A stretch of 50,847 bases of DNA, from the NCBI GenBank assembly GCA_016297805.1, contig JAEDFX010000004.1, positions 1 to 50,847 on the forward strand, in the 5' to 3' direction. Numbering within the stretch: the stretch's first letter is position 1; each line of letters opens with the position of its first letter. The notes beneath the pieces were generated by a model, which worked only from the letters and a program-made list of their open reading frames with translations, was not told where the DNA came from and did no database searches. A program made the position numbers and the translations under genes. The DNA is from Treponema sp. GTDB lineage: Bacteria > Spirochaetota > Spirochaetia > Treponematales > Treponemataceae. Shown here one piece after another: positions 1 to 8,004 of this stretch.

Positions 1-28
1 GAGCCAGGATCAAACTCTCCATGATTAT
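1..28 (-). rRNA. 16S ribosomal RNA, 5' end only (partial)
   Basis: Read on the minus strand, the first bases contain AGAGTTTGATCCTGGCTC, the universal 5' motif of bacterial 16S rRNA (the 27F primer site). The rest of the gene lies beyond the left edge. The mature 5' end is placed near base 28 by analogy and could be a few bases off. A contig that ends in 16S suggests that the assembly broke at a multi-copy rRNA operon. Confidence 0.93.
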
Positions 29-201
29 TTCAAGGCCCGAAGGCCATGATTTTCAACATAAAATAGTTCAAACCCAACTTTTAATATTAGTTGAATTGAT
101 AGAATCTAATTTTGGATAAAAATTAGTAAAACTATGTAGTCAATCGTCAGAACAAAACTAGCGTATTAAAACGCATATTTTGTTTAGAACCTTACTTGTT
201 C

Positions 202-230
202 TATTTATCTTTCCTTCCCTGTTATGTCAA
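202..230 (-). promoter_or_regulatory. Predicted rRNA operon promoter P2
   Basis: On the minus strand, TTGACA (230-225) is followed after exactly 17 bases by TAAATA (207-202). It lies between P1 and the 16S start and points into the rRNA gene. Tandem promoters are usual for rRNA operons. A small GCGT/ACGC hairpin (161-174) lies in the leader and may take part in folding or processing. Confidence 0.6.
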
Positions 231-284
231 ATAACTTGTCGCTGTGTTGCTGTTGTGCAACTCACTGTTGCGACGGTGATAATG

Positions 285-313
285 AATATATACTTATGTA
301 AAAAAAGTGTCAA
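285..313 (-). promoter_or_regulatory. Predicted rRNA operon promoter P1
   Basis: On the minus strand, a perfect -35 TTGACA (313-308), a 17-base spacer and TATATT (290-285) form a strong sigma70-type promoter. Transcription would start near 278, giving a leader of about 250 bases. Just downstream, inverted repeats at 235-275 (GTCGC/GCGAC and GTTGC/GCAAC) could fold in the leader. I see nothing convincing between 314 and 510, and the reading frame at 180-440 lies across these promoters and is not a gene. Confidence 0.75.
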
Positions 314-510
314 CAGAAAATTTTATTTTTTTTATAAATTTTGCATTTTTTTTCACTTTTTTTGGAATTTATTCCTTTTCCTGCTATTTAATCATTTTCT
401 TGCAGAACAATCCCAAAAAGACGTAAAAAATAGTCTTTAAAGACTGATATGACTGTGGCGTTATGTAAAAATTGAGTTTTAATGACTAACGTGGTTGGTA
501 CAGGTGGTAA

Positions 511-602
511 GCGGGCGTTGCGGGCCGGCGTTTGAGGCCCGCTGGGTGGGTAGCGGAAGACAGTCCGCAGGGCTGGCTGGAGCGAGGGAGGGGCTCCTCC
601 CT
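511..602. repeat. GC-rich dispersed palindromic element, copy A (diverged)
   Basis: This GC-rich island in AT-rich surroundings begins with GCGGGCGTTGCGGG, contains an inverted CGGGCC/GGCCCG pair and a GGTAGCG block, and ends in the hairpin GAGGGAGG/CCTCCCTC. The order of blocks matches copies at 4467-4542 and 8357-8441, but this copy is more diverged. It sits just 3' of the leftward epimerase gene. The short frames that cross it are by-products of its composition. Confidence 0.7.
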
Positions 603-609
603 CTTTATT

Positions 610-1890
610 TTATACTGTATGACTTCGCCGCAATATTTCGATACATGTTCGGGCGTTGTGATAGCTGGTTTTCCAGTTGCCGCCTTTGGATTCTGTAAGG
701 ATTGGTGTATTTTCTGGTGTTAGTTCGTTCCACCATTCGCCGTTGACTTTGTCTATCTGATGATTCTGTATAAAATCCCACTGTTTGAGTACTGCTTCTT
801 TATATTTGGTATGGGAGGTCATTTCCCAGGCATTGTAAAATCCGTTGATTGCTTCGGCTTGTATCCACCAGACTCGACGACGGTCACGGATTTTTCCGTT
901 TTCTTTTGAGAAGTTTTCCATGCAGCCTTCTTTTTTATCCACGCCTTCTTCCAATGCTACCTGAGCCATTTTTATTACGGTGTCTTTTATTTGAGCTTTC
1001 AATTCTTCGTCATTTAGTTCACAGGCTGCTTCCCACAAGAGCCAGCTGGCTTCTATGTCGTGACCATAGGATATTTCATCTGAGAGGATTTTCCAGTCCA
1101 TGTTAAAGAACATGGAAAGGTGCCCGTTTGGCTGAAGGATGCATTCTACGGTTGTTTTTACCAGTTCTGAAAGTGATTCGGCTATTTCTGTACGGATTGG
1201 TCCTGCATCTGGGAATACTACTGGAAGGGTTCGGTAAAGGTTTGTGTATGCTTCCATTACGTGAAGATTTGTATTCATTGATTTTGAACAGTTCATATCT
1301 TTTGATGAAAGTCTCATATCTGTTGTTGTTTCCCAGTTTACAGCACGGGCTTCTACGTATCCGCCGAAATCTGGATCATAGGCATGTTTTTCAAGGAGTG
1401 AATACAGGTCTAATGCGTAATTCATGGCTATCTGACTTGGTGATTCTTTTTCATCTTCTGTTTTTTCATCTGCTGCATCAGAAGTGGTTTCACGAAGTTC
1501 TTTTATTGCAGCGGCATATTCTGAAAGTCCGTAACAGCAGAATGCTTCGCCATAGATTTGCTTTTTGCTTATTTTTGGTGTGCCGTCTGGAAGAACTGAC
1601 CAGTAAACTCCGCCATTTTCTTTATCCCAATACTTTGTAATGATTGTATTGTATGCAAAATCTGCCATTTCCATATAAGAAGAATCTTTTGTTAAACGGG
1701 CTACGGTACTGTATGTCCACAGGAAACGGGCGGTCATAACAATGGAACGTTCGCAAGTTGAATCTGGGACATTATTATTGTCTATGTGTCCATAAAAGCC
1801 TGTGTTTTTATAATCGCGGGAATGTTTTTGCCAATATGGAAGAATGTCATTAAATAATTCATCTTTTACTGACTTATAGAGTTTTTCCAT
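610..1890 (-). CDS. Cellobiose 2-epimerase (AGE family)
   Basis: Cytoplasmic sugar epimerase of the N-acylglucosamine 2-epimerase superfamily. It most resembles cellobiose 2-epimerases, which convert the reducing-end glucose of beta-1,4-disaccharides to mannose for phosphorolysis. Visible signatures of the (alpha/alpha)6-barrel are MNTNLHVMEAYT (His about 210), SYGHDIEASW (His about 277), WWIQAEA (341-347) and KTSYHNARTC (His about 411), which match the three histidines expected at the active site. At 426 residues it is slightly long because of an acidic low-complexity insert at 132-152. The start is ATG preceded by AGAGG eight bases upstream. It is transcribed alone and leftward, from a promoter region that holds a G8 tract. 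The exact substrate (cellobiose versus other AGE substrates) is inferred. Confidence 0.85.
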   Translation of the reverse strand: MEKLYKSVKDELFNDILPYWQKHSRDYKNTGFYGHIDNNNVPDSTCERSIVMTARFLWTYSTVARLTKDSSYMEMADFAYNTIITKYWDKENGGVYWSVLPDGTPKISKKQIYGEAFCCYGLSEYAAAIKELRETTSDAADEKTEDEKESPSQIAMNYALDLYSLLEKHAYDPDFGGYVEARAVNWETTTDMRLSSKDMNCSKSMNTNLHVMEAYTNLYRTLPVVFPDAGPIRTEIAESLSELVKTTVECILQPNGHLSMFFNMDWKILSDEISYGHDIEASWLLWEAACELNDEELKAQIKDTVIKMAQVALEEGVDKKEGCMENFSKENGKIRDRRRVWWIQAEAINGFYNAWEMTSHTKYKEAVLKQWDFIQNHQIDKVNGEWWNELTPENTPILTESKGGNWKTSYHNARTCIEILRRSHTV

Positions 1891-2002
1891 TTTTTAGCCT
1901 CTTTATTAGGTAATTTTTAAGTAATTATAAGACTTATTTTAAGTTTAATAAAGCATTATTTTAATTTTTTTTATTTTGCTTCTCTATTTCCGGGAAACTC
2001 GT

Positions 2003-2033
2003 ATTATAGGGGGGGGTGGCAGATTTTTTTAAA
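2003..2033 (-). promoter_or_regulatory. Possible epimerase promoter with an 8-G tract in its spacer
   Basis: On the minus strand, a perfect TATAAT lies at 2008-2003. A weak -35 (TTTAAA or TTAAAA, about 2033-2027) lies 18-19 bases upstream. The spacer begins with eight consecutive C (G8 on the plus strand, 2009-2016). A change in the length of this homopolymer would alter promoter spacing. The -10 is about 113 bases from the epimerase ATG. Confidence 0.4.
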
Positions 2034-2077
2034 TTCTTTTAAAGTATTAATATACGGGATTTATTCAGGAGATATTG

Positions 2078-2563
2078 ATGAAAACCAACGCTATGCGTAT
2101 TTTGGATGGACTTAAAATTCCTTATGAGGTTAGTTCCTACGAGGATGATGGTGAACATGTTCTGGAAAAAGGAGCAGCTGTAAGACTGGCTGAAAAGCTT
2201 GGTGTCGAGCCTTTAACTGTATTCAAAACTATTGTAATGAGAACTGAAAGTAAGGAAATTTGTGTATTCTGTCAGAGTGCTGTTTCGGAAATCAATCTGA
2301 AAAAGGCTCGGCAGGCGGCAGGTTGCAAAGAGATTAATCCTGTAAAACCTGAAGAACTGCTGGGATTGACCGGATATATTCGAGGGGGCTGTTCTCCTTT
2401 AGGAATGAAGCGTAAATTCCGCACTTTTATTGACGAAACAATTCAGTTATGCGATGTGGTTTGTATTAGTGGCGGTCAACGTGGGGTTCAGATTAAGCTG
2501 AAACCAGAAGATTTGATTGCGGCTACAGAAGCTGTAGTCTGTGACCTGGAACTTGAAAAGTAA
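2078..2563 (+). CDS. ybaK: YbaK/EbsC-type aminoacyl-tRNA deacylase (Cys-tRNA(Pro) deacylase)
   Basis: Trans-editing enzyme that hydrolyses mischarged tRNA, typically Cys-tRNA(Pro), in the cytoplasm. The protein of about 161 residues matches the single-domain YbaK fold in length. It shows VFKTIVMR (the conserved Lys near residue 50), the INLKKARQAAGCKE block, GYIRGGCSPLGMKRKF and the C-terminal ISGGQRGVQIKLKPEDL. A TTG occurs one codon upstream, but the Shine-Dalgarno CAGGAG (2066-2071) is correctly spaced for the ATG at 2078. metH follows about 40 bases downstream and may be co-transcribed. Confidence 0.92.
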   Translation: MKTNAMRILDGLKIPYEVSSYEDDGEHVLEKGAAVRLAEKLGVEPLTVFKTIVMRTESKEICVFCQSAVSEINLKKARQAAGCKEINPVKPEELLGLTGYIRGGCSPLGMKRKFRTFIDETIQLCDVVCISGGQRGVQIKLKPEDLIAATEAVVCDLELEK

Positions 2564-2604
2564 TTTTTTTTAAAATTTATATTTAATAATTAGGATTTGT
2601 GTTT

Positions 2605-5175
2605 ATGCTGCGTGATTTTTTAGGTAGGGATACTTTATTTTTTGATGGTGGAAGCGGAACTATTTTACAGAGTATGGGGTTAAAGCCCGGAGAGCTTCCT
2701 GAAAAATGGAATTTAACTAAGCCTGAAAATGTTATCAAATTAAATTATGACTATTTTGCAGCAGGTTCTAATATTGTAAACACAAATACTTTTGGTGCGT
2801 TTATTACTAAATTTCCTTTAGAACTGGAAAGAATCATTAAGGCTGCTGTTGATAATGCAAATGCTGCCAGAGATAAAATTCGCAGTGAAATTCTTGAAGC
2901 AAAATCTAAGGGAGAAAAAGATTTCAAATCTTCTCTTGATGAAAATAAGCTGTTTATTGCTTTTGATATTGGTTCTTCCGGTAAGCTTTTAAAACCTATG
3001 GGAGATCTGGATTTTGAAGATTGTGTTTCTCTTTACAAGAAAACTTTTGCCGTTGCATTTAAGTGCAATATTGACTGTGTTCTTATTGAAACAATGAATG
3101 ATGGATACGAAACGAAAGCGGCGGTTCTTGCAGCTAAGGAAACTATGGAAAATCTTGGTGTTGATTATCCTGTTATTGTTTCCAATGTTTATGACAAGGA
3201 ATGCAGAACTTTAAGCGGTTCTACTCCAGAAACTATGGTTGCTATGCTGGAAGGTCTTAGAGTTGATGCAGTGGGCGTTAACTGTAGTCTTGGACCTCTG
3301 GAAATGAAAGCAACTATTCGTAGATTATGCGAATGTGCTTCTGTTCCTGTTCTTGTAAAGCCAAATGCAGGACTTCCTAAGGTTGTGGAAGGAAAAACTG
3401 TTTTTGATGTTCCTGCTGACACTTTTGTTGATGCAATGATGGAGATTGTTGAATACGGGCCTATGATTTTGGGTGGTTGTTGTGGCACTACTCCAGAATA
3501 TATAAGAAAATTGAGAGAGAGATTAGATTCACAGAACAAACCACAGATTCACTCCATTGAACAGATTCAAAACTCGCAACAGGGAATTACAGGCTGTGTT
3601 TCTTCTAATACTCAGATTGTTTATTTTGGAGATAAATACAGACCTGTTTTGATTGGGGAGCGTATTAATCCTACTGGTAAGAAAAAGTTTAAGGAAGCTT
3701 TGAGGAACGGGGATATTCCTTACATTATTCATCAGGGAATGGAACAGGAACAGGCTGGAGCTATGGTTCTGGATGTGAATGTTGGCCTTCCGGAAATTGA
3801 TGAAAAAGAAATGATGCTTAAGGTTATGACTGAGCTTCAGGGGGTTACTAATCTTCCTTTGCAGATTGATACTACTGATGCTGAGGTTATGGAAGAAGCC
3901 TTACGTCGTTACAACGGTAAACCTATGGTGAACTCTGTAAACGGTAAAAAAGAAATTATGGATATGATTTTTCCACTGGTAAAAAAATATGGTGGCCTTG
4001 TAGTTGCTTTAACTTTGGATGAAGACGGTATTCCTGATAACAGTGCAAAACGTATTGAAATTGCCAAGAAAATCTACGCTGAAGCCGAAAAATATGGCAT
4101 TCAGAAAAAAGATATTATTATTGATCCATTGGCTATGGCTGTTAGCTCTGACTCTAAGGCCGGGCTTGCAACTTTGGAAACTGTAAAAGCTATTCATGAT
4201 ATGGGTGGACTTACAAGTCTTGGTATTTCTAACGTTTCTTTTGGACTTCCTAATCGTGAATTTGTTACCTCTTCATTCTTTACTATGGCGATGAATAATG
4301 GTCTTAGTGCGGCAATTATGAATCCTTTACAGGTGGAAATGACTAAGGCTTATAAGTGTTACTGTCTGCTGGCTGGTAAGGATGATAACTGTACAGACTA
4401 TATTGATTGGGCAAGTAATGTTGTAATGCCGGTGGCAGGAAATACTGCAGGTAGTACAGGTGCTGCCGGGGGCGTTGCGGGGGTGTCCCCCGCTGGAAGG
4501 GGTAGCGAGCAACAAAGTGCGAGCGAGGGGAAGGCTTTCCCCACCTCTGATCCTTTAGCCTACGCTATTATTCATGGTTTGAAGGAAGATGCGGCGGCGG
4601 CTACTCGTGAACTTTTGAAAAATACTGAGAGTCTTGTGATTATTAATGAACATCTTATTCCTGGTCTGGATTATGTTGGTAAGCGTTTCGAGCAGAAGAC
4701 TATGTATTTGCCTCAGCTTTTGATGGCGGCTGAAGCGGCTAAGTCGGCATTTGGTGAGATTCGCAACTTTATGGAGCAGACGGGGAAAAAGGGTGAATCT
4801 AAAGGGAAAGTGGTTATTGCCACTGTGAAAGGTGATATTCACGATATTGGTAAGAACATTGTAAAGGTTCTGCTGGAAAATTATGATTTTGATGTGATTG
4901 ATTTAGGGAAGGATGTTCCGCCTGAGGTTGTGGTGGAAGCCTGCAAGAAAGATCATATTGAACTGGTAGGACTTTCTGCTTTAATGACTACTACGGTGGC
5001 TAGTATGGAAGATACTATTAAACTTTTGAGGAAGGAATGTCCTTGGGCGAAGGTTTGTGTTGGCGGTGCAGTTATGACTCAAGAGTACTCGGATCAGATT
5101 GGTGCGGATTTTTACGGTAAGGATGCGATGGATACTGTAAGGTATGCTCTTGAAATGTTTAGAAGCCTCCCATAA
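2605..5175 (+). CDS. metH: Methionine synthase, B12-dependent, without the reactivation domain
   Basis: Transfers a methyl group from methyltetrahydrofolate to homocysteine through bound cobalamin. Domains in order: homocysteine-binding barrel (1-320, zinc ligands in GVNCS near 227 and GGCCG near 292-293), pterin-binding barrel (from LIGERINPTGKKKF near 350 to about 610), four-helix B12 cap (from DPLAYAIIHGLKED near 650) and B12-binding Rossmann domain with the His-ligand motif GDIHDIGKN. It stops after the B12 domain at about 856 residues. The C-terminal AdoMet reactivation domain of E. coli MetH (about 1,230 residues) is absent, as in several anaerobes. A GTG at 2599 is possible, but AGGA at 2592-2595 suits the ATG at 2605. 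About 25 residues of the pterin-to-cap linker are encoded by a dispersed GC-rich repeat. Confidence 0.95.
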   Translation: MLRDFLGRDTLFFDGGSGTILQSMGLKPGELPEKWNLTKPENVIKLNYDYFAAGSNIVNTNTFGAFITKFPLELERIIKAAVDNANAARDKIRSEILEAKSKGEKDFKSSLDENKLFIAFDIGSSGKLLKPMGDLDFEDCVSLYKKTFAVAFKCNIDCVLIETMNDGYETKAAVLAAKETMENLGVDYPVIVSNVYDKECRTLSGSTPETMVAMLEGLRVDAVGVNCSLGPLEMKATIRRLCECASVPVLVKPNAGLPKVVEGKTVFDVPADTFVDAMMEIVEYGPMILGGCCGTTPEYIRKLRERLDSQNKPQIHSIEQIQNSQQGITGCVSSNTQIVYFGDKYRPVLIGERINPTGKKKFKEALRNGDIPYIIHQGMEQEQAGAMVLDVNVGLPEIDEKEMMLKVMTELQGVTNLPLQIDTTDAEVMEEALRRYNGKPMVNSVNGKKEIMDMIFPLVKKYGGLVVALTLDEDGIPDNSAKRIEIAKKIYAEAEKYGIQKKDIIIDPLAMAVSSDSKAGLATLETVKAIHDMGGLTSLGISNVSFGLPNREFVTSSFFTMAMNNGLSAAIMNPLQVEMTKAYKCYCLLAGKDDNCTDYIDWASNVVMPVAGNTAGSTGAAGGVAGVSPAGRGSEQQSASEGKAFPTSDPLAYAIIHGLKEDAAAATRELLKNTESLVIINEHLIPGLDYVGKRFEQKTMYLPQLLMAAEAAKSAFGEIRNFMEQTGKKGESKGKVVIATVKGDIHDIGKNIVKVLLENYDFDVIDLGKDVPPEVVVEACKKDHIELVGLSALMTTTVASMEDTIKLLRKECPWAKVCVGGAVMTQEYSDQIGADFYGKDAMDTVRYALEMFRSLP
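4467..4542. repeat. GC-rich dispersed palindromic element, copy B, in frame inside metH
   Basis: This 76-base GC-rich island inside metH matches copy C at 8357-8441 in order and sequence: GGGGCGTT.CGGGGG, CCCCCG, AAGGGGT.GCGAGCAAC, AAGTGCGAG and GGGGAAGGCTTTCCCC. It lacks about nine bases that copy C has in its first loop. The metH frame stays open through it and encodes a Gly/Ala/Ser-rich stretch containing VSPAGRGSEQQSASEG, between the pterin-binding domain and the B12 cap. Confidence 0.88.
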
Positions 5176-5195
5176 ATGCTCGGAGCCGCTCTTTC

Positions 5196-5239
5196 GATGA
5201 ACCTAAACAAACCGCTGTGCGCTTTGTTTTTAACGGTTC
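5196..5239. repeat. 44-base dispersed palindromic repeat, copy 1 (3' of metH)
   Basis: The reverse complement of this segment matches 49691-49735 at all but about 3-4 of 45 positions. Both copies begin GAACCGTTAAAAACAAAGCGC-like and end GGTTTGTTTAGGTTC, so each can fold as an imperfect hairpin (GAACC/GGTTC outer stem, CGC/GCG inner stem). It lies 20 bases after the metH stop, between metH and a convergent gene, and could help to terminate both. Confidence 0.8.
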
Positions 5240-5251
5240 TTCGATTTTTGG

Positions 5252-6538
5252 CTAATCAAAAACTTTTCTTCGCCATTCGGATTCTAGATCTGGGATTGGG
5301 GTGACTGATTCTCCTTCCTGGGCTGTTATTACTGATTTTAGGAATGGTTCTACTACCATTGATTTATAGGATTCCCAGCGGGCTGGCAGTTGTTCTGGAA
5401 CTGTAAGCATTTGAGCTGGTGGAAGATTTGTCAGTAACTGAGTATAAAAAACTGGTAGAATATGCTCGGTAACATCACGGACTGCAGAGAAACCTCCGGA
5501 AATTCCAAACATTTCTGTTTCAAGATTCAATTTTTCTTTTCTTTCAAGAATAGCCTGCTGATTTTCTGGTTGGAAAAACCAGGTTATAAATTCTGTGGCT
5601 CCAATCTGATTTTTTGCATGCCTGTAAATTCCCATCATCATAAGAGAATCTTCTATGTGAAGTCTTTTATCCTGCACTACCCATCTATAATCTAACTGAA
5701 GATTTTGATCTTTCATTACCTTGAAAAGCTGGTCGCTGGTTGTATAGGCATACAAGGTTCTGCCAGAGGTTACCTGACGATAATATGGCATGAACAAATA
5801 TTTGAAAGCAAAATCTTCTTCAGTTTGAGCCGAAGTATTTTCTGTGATTACCCAGTTCTTTAGTTCAGAGGTTGCTTTTGCAAGATTGTTGCTGTCCCAG
5901 TCTATAGAACCTTTATATTCATGAAAATCGGCATCATATATTTTTGTTGTAAGATACAAAAAGTCTGTGTTGCTTAAAGGAGTAAATCCAATCCTTGTAT
6001 ATGCATCTGTTTTTTTGTTTTTCTGATTAAACTGAGAGGCAGTCTGACGAATCTGTTCTAGAGAAAGTGTGTAACTGTCTGGTACAAGATCACGATTTTC
6101 AGCTGCAAATATGATTGCCGGAAGATTAAAACTTACTGGAAGAAGATACTGAATCTTTCCTTTTTTGCCGGAATTAAACAAAGATGTATAGAAAATGTCT
6201 GACGTAAGTTTTTTGTTGTCAAAAATATAATCCAGAGGCTTATAAAGCTTTTGTGGACTTTCTGTTCTAAGCCAGGAACCGACTATAATATCTGGAGGAA
6301 GTTCATCTTTTGCTGGAGGCAAAGCAAGTGCAGGATTTTCCTTATATACAAGAATTGCACTGTTATCTTTGTGGGTTTTATTAAAAAGTTCTATATATTG
6401 AGCAAATTCACTGCAGCTGGTCCAGATAACTACTCTGTTATCCTGATTTTCAGGAGCTTTTTGACAAGCCCCTAAAAAAATTGTGGATATAGCTGCAATG
6501 AAAATTGCTTTTATGATGTTCTGTTTAGTTTTGCGCAT
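5252..6538 (-). CDS. Orphan ABC-transporter solute-binding lipoprotein (family 1)
   Basis: Lipid-anchored extracytoplasmic binding protein of the sugar-type ABC family. The N-terminus is a type II signal peptide ending in the lipobox FLGAC (Cys about 25). After it come RVVIWTSCSEFAQYIELFN, typical of the first strand and helix of family 1 binding proteins, and AINQIGATEFITWFFQPENQQ-like sequence (GATEFITWFFQPENQQ is visible) that resembles the C-terminal hinge region. At 428 residues the length is normal. No permease or ATPase gene lies nearby, so the ligand cannot be predicted. It follows the aminotransferase by 18 bases on the same strand and may be transcribed with it. The start ATG has only a weak AGGGA upstream. 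Confidence 0.82.
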   Translation of the reverse strand: MRKTKQNIIKAIFIAAISTIFLGACQKAPENQDNRVVIWTSCSEFAQYIELFNKTHKDNSAILVYKENPALALPPAKDELPPDIIVGSWLRTESPQKLYKPLDYIFDNKKLTSDIFYTSLFNSGKKGKIQYLLPVSFNLPAIIFAAENRDLVPDSYTLSLEQIRQTASQFNQKNKKTDAYTRIGFTPLSNTDFLYLTTKIYDADFHEYKGSIDWDSNNLAKATSELKNWVITENTSAQTEEDFAFKYLFMPYYRQVTSGRTLYAYTTSDQLFKVMKDQNLQLDYRWVVQDKRLHIEDSLMMMGIYRHAKNQIGATEFITWFFQPENQQAILERKEKLNLETEMFGISGGFSAVRDVTEHILPVFYTQLLTNLPPAQMLTVPEQLPARWESYKSMVVEPFLKSVITAQEGESVTPIPDLESEWRRKVFD

Positions 6539-6556
6539 GTAGTCCCTGAATCTACA

Positions 6557-7846
6557 TTACATAGATTCAGCAACATTATAAATGCTTGTGTAAACTGAAT
6601 CAATCTTATCTTCGTCGATACTTGAGAAAGCAACGCGGAGTGTATTTGGATCAATCTGGATAATACCAATTCCTTTTTCTGCAAGAAGCTTCTTACGAAT
6701 ATCTTCTGCATTACCAGTTTTTACATTGAAGCTCATGAAATATCCTGAGTTGAATGGAAGTGGTTCAAGAACTGAAGATTTATGTGTATTAACAAAATTG
6801 CGTACCAAATCATAACGGCGTTTAAGCATTGCTCTAAGTTCAACTTTCTGTGCATTGTGAGCTGGGTCTTTCAAAGCATGCATTACCAAAGCCTGTGATG
6901 GTGTTGAAGAACAAGATACTGAAGAACGAATTGCTGCCATAAACTTAGTTGTAAGAGCTGTGTACTGAGCATCTGTTAAACCTTTTGATGCAAATGTTAT
7001 GAAACCAGTACGGAATCCCCATGCAAAATCTTCTTTTGTTGGGCCATCAGCTTTAATTGCAAGTACATTTTCGTGAAGATCTGCAAGGTATGCAAACAAA
7101 GACTGAGGCTCAATATCATCTTCGTAGTTTAATCCAAAGTATGCATCATCAGAAAGAACGAGAACCTTTTTACCGCTTTCTGCTATTTCTTTTACGATTG
7201 CAACAAGCTGTTTTGCTTCGTCTTTTGTTGGGCTATATCCAGATGGATTCTGTGGGAAGTTCAAAATTACACGAACTGAACCGTATTTTTCTGCATCAGC
7301 CTTCATTGCCTTTTCAATTCCAGGGATGTTGAACTTTCCATTTTCAAAACATTTGAACTGATGGAATTCAGCACCACGACGTGCAGAAGCGATTAATTCG
7401 TAGTTATCCCAGCTGGGATCTGCAGCTAACAATGGTTTGTCTGCATCTACAAACAAATCTGCTACATAAGACAAAACTGCTGTAAGTCCTGGAACAAGAA
7501 TTGGTGTTGAGAATTTTTTATCCTTCAAGCTAGGATTTTTTTCTATGATTTTTTCTTTCCATAAGTTGCGCAAATCTGGATTACCAGCTGTTTTTGCGTA
7601 AGCAACTGTTTCTCTTGGAGTAAGATTTGGCATATTCTTTTTGTAAGAGTCCAATTCAATTGGAGTTCCGTTAGAAACTGCCATACCGATTGTACCGTTT
7701 GCGAGAGTAGCATCTTTTGCTGCTTCGCCGCCCTGAGAAATAATTCCGTTTGGAAAATAAAGGCGCTTTGCCATATCTGACATAAGAGCGTCTACAACTG
7801 TACCCTTTAAGGTTTCATTCAATTCTTGTGCTAATGGATTAATCAT
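6557..7846 (-). CDS. PLP-dependent aminotransferase, class I/II (aspartate/aromatic type)
   Basis: Fold-type I aminotransferase acting on amino acids in the cytoplasm. Visible features are NFPQNPSGYSPT (substrate/PLP-binding Asn-Pro), LSDDAYFGLNYED (Asp and Tyr of the cofactor site), LAIKADGPTKEDFAWGFRTG (Schiff-base Lys, with the downstream Arg) and SGYFMSFNVKTG near the C-terminus. Its 429 residues are typical. The substrate is uncertain; the sequence style resembles aspartate aminotransferases described from clostridia and spirochaetes. A strong promoter lies immediately upstream and predicts a leader of about 2-3 bases with no Shine-Dalgarno. The four-unit inverted-repeat array lies further upstream. 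Confidence 0.85.
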   Translation of the reverse strand: MINPLAQELNETLKGTVVDALMSDMAKRLYFPNGIISQGGEAAKDATLANGTIGMAVSNGTPIELDSYKKNMPNLTPRETVAYAKTAGNPDLRNLWKEKIIEKNPSLKDKKFSTPILVPGLTAVLSYVADLFVDADKPLLAADPSWDNYELIASARRGAEFHQFKCFENGKFNIPGIEKAMKADAEKYGSVRVILNFPQNPSGYSPTKDEAKQLVAIVKEIAESGKKVLVLSDDAYFGLNYEDDIEPQSLFAYLADLHENVLAIKADGPTKEDFAWGFRTGFITFASKGLTDAQYTALTTKFMAAIRSSVSCSSTPSQALVMHALKDPAHNAQKVELRAMLKRRYDLVRNFVNTHKSSVLEPLPFNSGYFMSFNVKTGNAEDIRKKLLAEKGIGIIQIDPNTLRVAFSSIDEDKIDSVYTSIYNVAESM

Positions 7847-7855
7847 AATGTGGAT

Positions 7856-7884
7856 ATTATGCGAAAACGGGTGTGTAATGTCAA
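7856..7884 (-). promoter_or_regulatory. Predicted near-leaderless promoter of the aminotransferase
   Basis: On the minus strand, a perfect TTGACA (7884-7879), a 17-base spacer and CATAAT (7861-7856) are followed after only 9 bases by the ATG at 7846. The start of transcription would fall within about three bases of the start codon, which leaves no room for a ribosome-binding site. Confidence 0.75.
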
Positions 7885-8004
7885 TTATTATGCATTATTT
7901 TCTTATTTATTGTATATTTATGCAATTTTTGTTTGTTTTCTTCAGATATAGTAATTTGCGAAGAATTTCAATTCTTCCCTTACTAAATAGATTTTATTTT
8001 ACTG

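Noticed and set aside
180..440. 86-residue open frame near the left edge
   Set aside because: It lies across the two rRNA promoters and the leader, on the opposite strand, has no ribosome-binding site and a Phe-rich composition typical of AT-rich non-coding DNA.
495..723. Short frames in the GC-rich repeat
   Set aside because: They result from the GC content of the repeat and overlap the 3' end of the epimerase gene in antisense.
849..1640. Two longer frames antisense to the epimerase
   Set aside because: Leu-rich translations without domains, opposite a well-supported enzyme gene.
2564..2604. Cobalamin or SAM riboswitch ahead of metH
   Set aside because: Only about 40 bases separate ybaK and metH, which is too short for either riboswitch.
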